Assembly (NCBI GenBank): GCA_036404255.1
Contig: DASWOP010000241.1
Span: 1 to 27,151, forward strand
Reading direction: 5' to 3'
DNA: 27,151 nt
Source: JARLFX01 sp036404255
GTDB taxonomy: Bacteria; Acidobacteriota; Terriglobia; Terriglobales; Acidobacteriaceae
Both the position numbers and the translations under genes were made by a program. The notes beneath the pieces were generated by a model. The model did no database searches. It was not told where the DNA came from and saw nothing but the letters and a program-made list of their open reading frames with translations. Shown here in pieces: positions 15,755 to 23,325 of the stretch (the first letter of the stretch is position 1; each line of letters begins with the position of its first letter).

Positions 15755-16939
15755 ATGGACTATGGAACACTTTTATTCTCCAATATCGCGTCGGTAACTG
15801 TATTTGTGCTGTGCATGATTACGCTGGCGTGGCGTAACCGGCAGGTCAAGGGGTTGGGTTGGTTTGCGGGTGGGCTTGTAATGTTGCTGGCAAAGCTTAC
15901 TCTGCAGGGATTGGAAGGCAAGGTGCCGCCGATTCTTAGCGGTATGGCTGCGAATGAGCTTTACCTTGTCTCGATCGTGATGCAGTTGTTAGGGTTGCGC
16001 TGGTTTGTGGTGCGGAAGCCGGTGCGCATGGTGTGGGTGGCGACCACATTGGGGTTGCTGCTGGCCACCTATAGCGCATTGTTTGTGTTCAGAATTCCGT
16101 ATAGCGGCAACGTGATGAACCTTCCATTCGTCACGGTATGCGGCTGGTCTGCATGGCTTTTGCTGCGTAACGGACGGGGAGCGTTTACGGCGGTCTCGCG
16201 GGTGTCGGCGGTGATTCTCTTCGGAGAGATGGCAGTGGCAGCTTACCGCGCGATGCTGACGAATTTTCGTTATACGCGGCCCTGGGAAACGGTCAATGCG
16301 GAAGCCGATGCGCACTGGCTCAATTCGCTGGCGTGCATGTTCTTTTTTGCTACGTTCATGGTGATGTGCGAGTTGTGGTTTCTGGTGACGGAGCTACAGC
16401 GGGAGTTGGCGGAACAGGCGCGGACAGACTCGCTTACGGGCGCACTCAATCGCAGGGCACTGGAGGAGGCAGCTTCAAAAGAATCTGCGCGGAGTATGCG
16501 CTCTGGCCATCAGCTCTGCATGATTATGCTGGATATAGACCAGTTTAAACTGCTGAATGATAAGTACGGCCACGCGGCAGGCGATTGCGTGCTGCAGGCT
16601 CTTGTGCTCAAGGCGAAGTCGATGCTGCGTAAGCAGGATCTGATGGCACGAACGGGCGGCGAGGAGTTTACGATCCTGCTGCCGGATACGCCGGCGCGGG
16701 CAGGCGCCGAAGTGGCGGAGCGGATCCGACAGGCTATAGAGCAGATGGCCGTCCCGTTTGAGAATGGCGAGTTGAGCTTCACCGTGAGCATGGGCGTGGC
16801 CCAACTTGAGCCGGTGCTGGGGAATTGGGAGGGCATGATGCGGCGTGCCGACATCGCAATGTATGAAGCCAAGGAGCACGGACGCAACAAGGTAGCGGCC
16901 CTATTGCCGGATGTTATGAGCAAGGTAGCTGCGATATAG
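15755..16939 (+). CDS. Membrane-bound diguanylate cyclase (GGDEF domain)
   Basis: 394 residues. About seven hydrophobic helices fill residues 5-212 and form an unclassified membrane sensor region. A short linker (LQRELAEQA) leads to the GGDEF domain from about 222. It has DSLTGALNRRALE, the metal-binding Asp260 in MLDIDQFKLLND, and the active-site motif GGEEF at 301-305, which is catalytically competent in this family. The inhibitory I-site RxxD is present as Arg292-Lys-Gln-Asp295, five residues before GGEEF, so product inhibition is expected. The reaction is 2 GTP to c-di-GMP at the inner cytoplasmic face. ATG at 15755 has only a weak ribosome site (AGG eight bases upstream). A c-di-GMP phosphodiesterase gene lies 1.2 kb downstream on the other strand. 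Confidence 0.92.
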   Translation: MDYGTLLFSNIASVTVFVLCMITLAWRNRQVKGLGWFAGGLVMLLAKLTLQGLEGKVPPILSGMAANELYLVSIVMQLLGLRWFVVRKPVRMVWVATTLGLLLATYSALFVFRIPYSGNVMNLPFVTVCGWSAWLLLRNGRGAFTAVSRVSAVILFGEMAVAAYRAMLTNFRYTRPWETVNAEADAHWLNSLACMFFFATFMVMCELWFLVTELQRELAEQARTDSLTGALNRRALEEAASKESARSMRSGHQLCMIMLDIDQFKLLNDKYGHAAGDCVLQALVLKAKSMLRKQDLMARTGGEEFTILLPDTPARAGAEVAERIRQAIEQMAVPFENGELSFTVSMGVAQLEPVLGNWEGMMRRADIAMYEAKEHGRNKVAALLPDVMSKVAAI

Positions 16940-16978
16940 ATTTTGCAGAGGAAACGCTGGCGAAATTTGGGTGGAACT

Positions 16979-17106
16979 TAGAGCATTTTTGCTGTGGATG
17001 GGGTGATTGTGGCGCCACTTAAAAGCAGATTCCGCGCGCTGCGCTTCGGAATGACAAACAAAGGGGTATAGCTAAACCCCCATACCCCAATAGGAAATTT
17101 GCTCTA
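16979..17106. repeat. Dispersed intergenic repeat, copy B: TA-bounded MITE-like element
   Basis: The left 84 bases match copy A (13861-13944). The element starts TAGAGCATTTTT and ends AAATTTGCTCTA (17095-17106), giving short imperfect inverted ends (about 9 of 12 inside the TA) with TA on both sides, as for IS630/mariner-type targets. No transposase is encoded. Its right end contains the EamA gene's stop codon, and an internal hairpin at 17063-17088 looks like that gene's terminator. Confidence 0.6.
17063..17088 (-). terminator. Probable terminator of the EamA gene, inside the repeat element
   Basis: GGGGTAT (17063-17069) and ATACCCC (17082-17088) form a 7-bp stem. Read on the minus strand it begins 15 bases after the EamA stop and is followed by TTTGTTTG. 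The 12-base loop is long for a terminator. Confidence 0.5.
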
Positions 17107-18018
17107 CAGAATCAGAGGCTGCGCTTCGGTATGGCTGTGTGGCCGCGCCGTGAGTGTGACGGCAGCTGACATAATCAATGCGCCACCGAGCCATGCGCTT
17201 GGACCGAGCCGCTCGCCCAGCACAAACATGCCCAGCAGGCTCCCGGTGAGCGGTTCAAGATTGAGAAAGACGCCAGCCATCGAAGCCGGAATCTGGGTGA
17301 GGCCGTAGTTCCAAAGCAGGGTAGTGACGGCGGTGCAGAGTAGACCGCTTGCCGCCAGGGCACCCCAGGCGCGCAAGGAAACATGCGCCACCGGAGGCAT
17401 GCCATTGCGAAGCAGGACCCACGGCAGCAGCATGACGGTTCCGGCCAGGAGCCCCCATGCGGTGACCACGATGGCGTTGTGTTTCTGCATGAGGTGCTTG
17501 TTCAGGAGAATCCAGATGAGCGATACGAAGAGCGAGAGCAGGACGAGGAGATCCCCGGCGAGGGAGGGGCCAGCGCCAGCGTGATGTGCGCCTGCAGCGA
17601 TGAGAATGGCTCCACAGGTGGAGCCGATCAGTGCGAGCCAGCCAATGAGGTCTACCCGTTCGTGAGCGAAGATGGCCGCAGCCACAGCGAGCATTACGGG
17701 CAAAGCTCCTACCATCAGCGAGGCATGGGAGACGGTGGTGAGGGATAGGCCCTGGAACTGCAACAGGAATTGCAGGGGCACGCCGAAGAAGGATGCGAGC
17801 AGGAGCAAGCCCCATTCATGGCGGGTGAAGTGCGGGCGGTGGCGAAAGCAGATGGGGACCATGGCGACGCAGGCGAAGAGGAAGCGGTAGAGTACCATGT
17901 GTCCGACGGACATTTCACGCAGAGCGAATTTGCCGAAGAAGAAACCTGTGCCCCAGAGCGTTCCAGCTCCGGCGCAGGTGGCAATGCCGTATAGAAGTCG
18001 TTGCGGCCGAGCAGACAT
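17104..18018 (-). CDS. EamA-family (DMT superfamily) permease
   Basis: About 304 residues with ten hydrophobic helices in two EamA halves. The first half has the typical GTLWGTGFFFGKFALREMSV opening, and the second ends VFLNLEPLTGSLLGMFVLGERLG, a hallmark of this family. These inner-membrane proteins export amino acids, purines or other metabolites; the substrate cannot be deduced. The ATG at 18018 is preferred since AAGGA lies five bases upstream; the in-frame ATG at 18042 has none. The last residues (HTEAQPLIL) and the TAG stop are encoded next to or within repeat element sequence, so the C-terminus may have been altered by the insertion. Confidence 0.9.
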   Translation of the reverse strand: MSARPQRLLYGIATCAGAGTLWGTGFFFGKFALREMSVGHMVLYRFLFACVAMVPICFRHRPHFTRHEWGLLLLASFFGVPLQFLLQFQGLSLTTVSHASLMVGALPVMLAVAAAIFAHERVDLIGWLALIGSTCGAILIAAGAHHAGAGPSLAGDLLVLLSLFVSLIWILLNKHLMQKHNAIVVTAWGLLAGTVMLLPWVLLRNGMPPVAHVSLRAWGALAASGLLCTAVTTLLWNYGLTQIPASMAGVFLNLEPLTGSLLGMFVLGERLGPSAWLGGALIMSAAVTLTARPHSHTEAQPLIL

Positions 18019-18186
18019 AGCTTTCCTTGTGAATGAGCCCATGGTCAGCGTGTCTACCGCAGATTGAAATTCCAGGCGAGCAGAGATCGCATTTGCCGGG
18101 ATTGGCTACAACGTGGCTTGCATTCTTTTCTAAGTCTCTATTTTACAGCGAGCCTAATAATTCGTAGCGAGTTCTGCGCTGGGTGC

Positions 18187-19761
18187 TTAGTGGATTTCCT
18201 GGCGAAAGAGTGCGTGGAATTGGGCAGCGGGCATGGGCTTGCCGAAGAGCCAGCCTTGGCCCAGTATGCTTCGGCCTGCGGTGCGGAAGTACATGGCTTG
18301 CTCTTCGGTCTCAATGCCTTCGACGACAACCAGTAATTCCAATTGCGCGGCCATATCCAGAATCTGAGGTACAACGGAGGCCGTGACGGCTTCCGTGCCG
18401 ATGGTCTGGGTGAAAGAGCGGTCAATTTTGATGCCATCCACCGCCAGCCGATGGATGTAGGAGAGGCTCGAGTATCCTGTACCGAAGTCATCTATATAGA
18501 GGACATGGCCGGCATCTTTTAGCTGTGAGAGTGCCTGGATCGCGGTCCTGTGGGTGGCGGTGGAGCGTTCCGTCAGTTCCAGTCCAATGGCGGAGCTCTG
18601 AATATTATGTCGCTCCAGGCTGCGTTTCAACACTGCGGGAAACTCAGGATCGGTCAAATCCTGCGCGGTGATATTGATTGTGACCCGTATGTCTTTTGAC
18701 CGCAGCAGATCGCCCATTTCACCCAGGACACTGTGTATGGCCAGACGGGTGATCTCGCTGGCAAAGCCGCGAGATTCGGCGAGTGCCACAAAGATATCTG
18801 GTCTGACGAACTCGTTTTCTTCATTGATCCAGCGGGCCAGTGCTTCCGCACCCAGAATGCGCCGGGTCTGGAGGTCAACGATGGGTTGATATACAAAGGT
18901 TAGCGCTTGCTGACGGATGGCACGGCGCAATTGCTGCTCCATGGAGCGCTGCCGCATGCTGAAGAGCACGGCACTTAGGGCGAAGGACGCGCCCAGCAGA
19001 CCGCCTACCACCATACTGGCCGTAAGGACTAGTCTCCCTTTTGCCAACACGTCGCTTCGCGACTCGATGGCAACCTGACAGACCATGGAACGTGATGAAC
19101 ACGTCGGCTGATAGAAGATGCCGTTCCGTTCCAGCCGCTTGCCGGCCAGGAGTTCTTCCTTCGTAAGCGATACGGTGGGGCCGTAGGTCTGCACGATTTG
19201 CCCGGTTTGGCGATCAAACAAAAATGCACTGTAATAGAGTGGCGGTTCGTTGAAGTTCTGGATGGATTCTGGATTTAAAACCAGGGATACGCTATCGGTT
19301 TCAACCACAAAGCCCTTGGATTGAGGGGAGATCATGAGAGGCGTGTCTACATGGATCCTCACGTTATGCGTGGAGATATCGGGATTTAGCGAAGGCTTTG
19401 GCCTGGTCAGTCTGCCGATACCGGTGGTGCAGTAGAGCTTGCCGTTCTTCATCCGGCCGATATCTCGAATGTGTTCGGACCTGAATACATAGTTCCGCAT
19501 GAATGCCAGTTCTTCATCCGAACAAAAGGACAGATTGGCATGGAGAACGGCGGAGATAGCCTCGGTATCTTCGTCGCCGAGTTTCTCCCCGATGCGCACC
19601 AGCCGGTTGGCATAGGATTGCAACTCGGCATGTGCTGCGTGCAGTTGGATAGCATGAGCGGCGACGTAGGCAATGACCGCACCGAAGATACTGCCGCAGA
19701 GAACGACGGCAAGGCGAGTTGCAGGTTTATGGCTAACGATTCGAAATAGCTTCGCATCCAT
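18187..19761 (-). CDS. CSS-motif EAL-domain c-di-GMP phosphodiesterase
   Basis: About 524 residues from ATG 19761 (AAAGG nine bases upstream); an in-frame ATG at 19830 would add 23 residues. Numbers below use 19830. Two membrane helices (39-61 and 268-291) flank a periplasmic domain with the Cys-Ser-Ser motif at 244-246 and other cysteines at 103, 134 and 251. In CSS-type enzymes the periplasmic disulfide state controls activity. The cytoplasmic EAL domain keeps the catalytic set: Glu329-Ala-Leu, Asn386, Glu418, Asp447-Asp448, Lys468, Glu504 and Gln525. It should hydrolyse c-di-GMP to pGpG in response to periplasmic redox or unfolding signals. There is no GGDEF domain. It is opposed in function to the cyclase gene at 15755. 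Confidence 0.93.
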   Translation of the reverse strand: MDAKLFRIVSHKPATRLAVVLCGSIFGAVIAYVAAHAIQLHAAHAELQSYANRLVRIGEKLGDEDTEAISAVLHANLSFCSDEELAFMRNYVFRSEHIRDIGRMKNGKLYCTTGIGRLTRPKPSLNPDISTHNVRIHVDTPLMISPQSKGFVVETDSVSLVLNPESIQNFNEPPLYYSAFLFDRQTGQIVQTYGPTVSLTKEELLAGKRLERNGIFYQPTCSSRSMVCQVAIESRSDVLAKGRLVLTASMVVGGLLGASFALSAVLFSMRQRSMEQQLRRAIRQQALTFVYQPIVDLQTRRILGAEALARWINEENEFVRPDIFVALAESRGFASEITRLAIHSVLGEMGDLLRSKDIRVTINITAQDLTDPEFPAVLKRSLERHNIQSSAIGLELTERSTATHRTAIQALSQLKDAGHVLYIDDFGTGYSSLSYIHRLAVDGIKIDRSFTQTIGTEAVTASVVPQILDMAAQLELLVVVEGIETEEQAMYFRTAGRSILGQGWLFGKPMPAAQFHALFRQEIH

Positions 19762-19830
19762 ACCCAACAACCTTTCACATTTTATTGAGCTGGCCAAGGA
19801 GTTAATTGCGGAGCGGCGAAGGGTGCTCAT

Positions 19831-20154
19831 GCGAATTTCCAGTACAAACTCTGTGGGGCCAGAGAAATAAACGCCAAAGAGGTGCCATAAGCTTCTGGAG
19901 TCAAATAAATAATCGCCATGGTGCTTCTTTGCGTTAACTGCTGTGAATGGTTGCGTTACAGGCGGTTAGGGGCAGGCAGACGGGGTGCTGGGAGAGATGC
20001 TCCCAACCGGAATTTAATTTGGGGGTACACAGCTGAACCTCTCTTCGAGTACAGTGTTGGGTATCTTCCCTGACAGCTCGTTGTGCGCTTGCATGTCTGG
20101 AACTATCCAGATGCAGAAATTGTTTGTGTTTTGTTGCTTAGGCCCGAATAGATC
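19831..20154. other. Divergent intergenic region between EAL gene and pnt operon
   Basis: No gene is seen. Only weak structures are visible (CTGGA/TCCAG around ACTA at 20097-20110, GGGAG/CTCCC near 19991-20004). Promoters for both directions should be here, but no strong -35/-10 pair was found. Confidence 0.45.
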
Positions 20155-21309
20155 GTGCAGATTGGAAGCCACTTGCATATTGCAATTCTGAAAGAAACTG
20201 CCCCCCTTGAAACCCGTGTCGCGTTGATGCCGGAAGCAGTAAAAACGCTTGTCGGCCAGGGAATGGAAGTCTTCGTCGAAGCTGGTTGTGGTGAACATGC
20301 CAGCGCCAGCGATGCAGACTACATCAGCGCGGGAGCCAAAATTGGCAATCGGGACGAGCTGCTCGCATCAGCTGACCTGTTTCCTACGGTCAACTGCCTG
20401 ACGGCGGCGGATCAAAACAAACTGAAGGCCGGAGCCACCGTGGTCGGCTTCCTGCGTCCGCTGGATGAGCCCGCGCTTTTTCAGGCCGCTGTCAGCAGAG
20501 GCGTGACCCTGTTCTCCATGGAGTTGGTGCCGCGCATTACGCGTGCCCAGTCAATGGATGCACTGTCTTCTATGGCGACGGTGGCCGGCTATAAAGCCGT
20601 GCTGATCGGCGCCGATGCGATGCCGCGTATGTTCCCCATGCTGATGACGGCCGCAGGCACGGTTCCACCGGCGCATGTACTGGTGCTGGGCGCTGGCGTG
20701 GCGGGTTTGCAGGCCATTGCGACGGCGCGCAGGCTGGGCGCTGTGGTGGAGGCGTATGACGTGCGCGCTGCTGCTGGCGAACAGGTGAAGTCGCTGGGAG
20801 CGAAGTTTCTTGAGATCGATCTCGGCGGTATTGAGACCGAAGACAAGGGCGGCTACGCGAAGGAGTTGACGGAAGAGGCGCTGGAACGTGGCCGCCAGCT
20901 CATCATCAAGCAGGCGAAGACCTCTGACCTCATCATCACTACGGCGCTGGTTCCCGGACGCAAGGCTCCGCTGCTGATCCGTCGCGAGGCGGTGGAAGGT
21001 ATGCGAACAGGCTCGGTGATTGTTGACCTGGCTGCTCCCAACGGCGGCAACTGCGAACTGACGCAGCCGGGAGAGACGATCTCGGTCAACGGCGTTACGA
21101 TCTTTGCGCCGCTCAATCTTCCCGCTGCTGTTCCGGTCCACGCCAGCCAGCTGTATTCGCGCAACGTGGCTAATTTGCTGCAACTGCTTGTGAAAAATGG
21201 CGCGCTGAACCTTGATATGAACGATCCGATCATCAAGGGTTCGTGCGTCGCACACGCGGGACAGGTTGTGAACGAGAGAGTCGCGGCGGCTTTGCAGCCA
21301 CGCGCATAG
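20155..21309 (+). CDS. pntAA: NAD(P) transhydrogenase subunit alpha, part 1 (domain I)
   Basis: 384 residues, the NAD(H)-binding peripheral domain I of the proton-translocating transhydrogenase (NADH + NADP+ to NAD+ + NADPH, driven by inward proton movement). It has the alanine-dehydrogenase-like opening ILKETAPLETRVALMP, the Arg-Ala-Gln-Ser-Met-Asp stretch (130-135) corresponding to the RQD loop that contacts domain III, and the dinucleotide fold GAGVAG at 179-184 ending in YDVR. The protein stops after NERVAAALQ without membrane helices, typical of the three-subunit bacterial type. The start is probably GTG 20155; the ribosome site is poor and a TTG at 20173 cannot be excluded. First gene of the operon; 15 bases separate it from pntAB. 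Confidence 0.95.
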   Translation: MQIGSHLHIAILKETAPLETRVALMPEAVKTLVGQGMEVFVEAGCGEHASASDADYISAGAKIGNRDELLASADLFPTVNCLTAADQNKLKAGATVVGFLRPLDEPALFQAAVSRGVTLFSMELVPRITRAQSMDALSSMATVAGYKAVLIGADAMPRMFPMLMTAAGTVPPAHVLVLGAGVAGLQAIATARRLGAVVEAYDVRAAAGEQVKSLGAKFLEIDLGGIETEDKGGYAKELTEEALERGRQLIIKQAKTSDLIITTALVPGRKAPLLIRREAVEGMRTGSVIVDLAAPNGGNCELTQPGETISVNGVTIFAPLNLPAAVPVHASQLYSRNVANLLQLLVKNGALNLDMNDPIIKGSCVAHAGQVVNERVAAALQPRA

Positions 21310-21324
21310 CAAACGGAGGAAATA

Positions 21325-21732
21325 GTGAGTTCACTGGTCTTATTTGCAATGCAACTGGATGTACCGGCGGCATCGAAAGCCATGGATCCCATGGTCCTGA
21401 TTGGGTCGGTTTATGTCTTTGCCCTGGCCGCGTTTCTGGGCTATCAGGTCATTTCACGCGTTCCCCCGCTGCTGCATACGCCGCTTATGTCGGCCACGAA
21501 CGCCATCTCCGGCATCTCGCTGGTGGGTTCGCTGGTCATCGCCGGCGCGTATGAGTTCAACGCCCACAAGTTGTTCGCTGGTGGCCCACAGTCGCACGCT
21601 TCCATCGCAACCCTGATGGGGTTTGTGGCTGTCTTCACCGCTACGGTCAACGTCGTCAGTGGCTTTGGCCTGACGGACAGGATGCTGAAGATGTTCCGCA
21701 AGGACTTCAAGGTGAAGGAGGCGCACAAGTAA
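21325..21732 (+). CDS. pntAB: NAD(P) transhydrogenase subunit alpha, part 2 (membrane)
   Basis: 135 residues, starting at GTG 21325 with GGAGGA just upstream (4-base spacer). Several hydrophobic helices cover most of the protein. The conserved membrane-domain motif RVPPLLHTPLMSATNAISGI lies at about residues 39-58. It contributes helices to the proton channel (domain II) with pntB. Its TAA stop overlaps the pntB ATG (TAATG at 21730), indicating translational coupling. Confidence 0.95.
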   Translation: MSSLVLFAMQLDVPAASKAMDPMVLIGSVYVFALAAFLGYQVISRVPPLLHTPLMSATNAISGISLVGSLVIAGAYEFNAHKLFAGGPQSHASIATLMGFVAVFTATVNVVSGFGLTDRMLKMFRKDFKVKEAHK

Positions 21733-23141
21733 TGGAACCCATGCAGACAGTGCAGCAACTTGTGCAGCATCCGAACTACTTTTTGGAGTTCACTTACCTC
21801 ATCGCCTCGATTCTGTTCATCTTTGGACTGAAGGGGCTCAGCCATCCTGACACCGCGCGGCGAGGTATGTTCCTGGCCGAAGGCGGCATGGCGGCTGCAA
21901 TCATTGGAACGCTCTTCCACCAGGACATCCACTTCTTTGGATGGATCATCGCCGGTCTGATTCTGGGCTCGATGGTTGGGGCAGCCTTTGCCTTCTGGGT
22001 TCCGATGACAGCGATGCCGCAACGGACCGCGCTTTCGCACGCATTTGGCGCTACGGCGGCGGCACTCGTCGGCATCTCTGAATTCGTGATGCATGCGGAC
22101 ACCATGTCGCTGTTCACGCGCAGCGCGCTGGGGCTCGAAGTGATGCTGGGCACCCTGACCGCCACCGGTTCGCTGATCGCGTGCGGCAAGCTACAGGGCG
22201 TTATCGCTGGCGCTCCCGTGCAGTTCAAGGGGCAGCAGTATCTGAACCTGCTGATCTTTCTTGGCATGACGGGCTGTTTCGGCTACTCGCTCTACGATCC
22301 TTCAGCTACGCTGGCCTTCTACGGCATGGTGGCTCTTGGGCTGATCTTCGGCGTGATGCTTGTCATTCCTATCGGTTCAGCGGATATGCCGGTGGTCATG
22401 TCGCTGTTGAACAGCTATGCCGGACTGGCTTCTGCCGCGACCGGTTTTGTGCTGGGCAACAACATCCTGATCATCGCCGGTACGCTGGACGGATTCTCCG
22501 GTTTCATCCTCTCCGTGCTGATGTGCAAGGCCATGAACCGCTCCATCACCAATGTGCTGTTTGGCGGTTTTGGCGCGGTTCAAGCGGCGGGGACAGCGGG
22601 CGAACACGGCGTGATGCGCGAGATCAAGCTGGACGACGCCGCGGTGCAGCTTCGCTATGCCAATAAGGTCGTTTTCGTTCCCGGATATGGCCTGGCTACG
22701 GCGCAGGCGCAGCACGCTGTTCGTGAGCTGGCCAATGTGCTGGAGGGCTTTGGCGTGACGGTGAAGTATGGCATCCACCCGGTGGCGGGGCGCATGCCCG
22801 GCCACATGAACGTGCTGCTGGCGGAGGCTAACGTTCCGTACAGCGAACTGGTGGAGATGGAGCAGATCAATCCGGAGTTTCCCACGACCGACGTGGCCGT
22901 CATCATCGGCGCGAACGATGTGGTGAACCCGGACGCACGCGACAATCCTGGCAGCCCCATTGCTGGAATGCCGATACTTGAGGTGGATCGTGCACGCTCT
23001 GTGATCGTGCTGAAACGGGGTCAAGGACGTGGGTTCTCAGGGTTGGAGAATCCGCTGTTCTTCAAGTCCGTTACCGGCATGCTCTACGGGGACGCTAAAT
23101 CTACCTTGACTGCGCTGACCCAGGCGGTGCAGAACGTATAA
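21732..23141 (+). CDS. pntB: NAD(P) transhydrogenase subunit beta
   Basis: 469 residues. The N-terminal two-thirds form the membrane domain II (about nine helices) with the typical IGSADMPVVMSLLNSYAGLA and GNNILIIAGTLDGFSG stretches. The cytoplasmic NADP(H)-binding domain III starts near residue 310: GYGLATAQAQ (318-327), HPVAGRMPGHMNVLLAEA (349-366), GANDVVNP (393-400) and KRGQGRGFSGLENPLF (428-443). The last block differs from the usual KRS...GYAG, with Gly for Ser and Phe for Tyr, but keeps Lys-Arg and the glycines, so activity is expected. The ATG overlaps the pntAB stop, and a strong terminator follows. Confidence 0.96.
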   Translation: MEPMQTVQQLVQHPNYFLEFTYLIASILFIFGLKGLSHPDTARRGMFLAEGGMAAAIIGTLFHQDIHFFGWIIAGLILGSMVGAAFAFWVPMTAMPQRTALSHAFGATAAALVGISEFVMHADTMSLFTRSALGLEVMLGTLTATGSLIACGKLQGVIAGAPVQFKGQQYLNLLIFLGMTGCFGYSLYDPSATLAFYGMVALGLIFGVMLVIPIGSADMPVVMSLLNSYAGLASAATGFVLGNNILIIAGTLDGFSGFILSVLMCKAMNRSITNVLFGGFGAVQAAGTAGEHGVMREIKLDDAAVQLRYANKVVFVPGYGLATAQAQHAVRELANVLEGFGVTVKYGIHPVAGRMPGHMNVLLAEANVPYSELVEMEQINPEFPTTDVAVIIGANDVVNPDARDNPGSPIAGMPILEVDRARSVIVLKRGQGRGFSGLENPLFFKSVTGMLYGDAKSTLTALTQAVQNV

Positions 23142-23171
23142 GCCTTTGCAGAAAAAACTTGTACCGTTAGC

Positions 23172-23205
23172 TGGCCAGAAGAGATATTCTTCTGGCCATT
23201 TTTTT
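23172..23205 (+). terminator. Rho-independent terminator of the pnt operon
   Basis: A perfect 11-bp stem, TGGCCAGAAGA and TCTTCTGGCCA, around a GATAT loop is followed directly by seven T residues (23199-23205). It begins 31 bases after the pntB stop codon. Confidence 0.92.
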
Positions 23206-23270
23206 GTGGGGCTTGATAGGCGTTTGGGGTTCATAGAAATCCTTCGACTTTGGTCAGGGAATCAGGGCAC

Positions 23271-23298
23271 AGAAAAGCCCGCTTGCGCGGGCTTTTCT
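23271..23298 (-). terminator. Terminator of the second receptor gene
   Basis: A perfect 12-bp stem AGAAAAGCCCGC / GCGGGCTTTTCT with a 4-base loop lies 28 bases past the receptor's stop on the minus strand. The TTTTCT in the 3' arm acts as T-rich tail. It could also back up the pnt terminator on the plus strand. Confidence 0.85.
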
Positions 23299-23325
23299 AT
23301 TGCAGCAATCAGGTGTCCCTCTGGC

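Noticed and set aside
20551..21312. 253-codon minus-strand open frame inside pntAA
   Set aside because: It is the complementary frame of a clearly conserved transhydrogenase gene in GC-rich DNA and has no features of its own.
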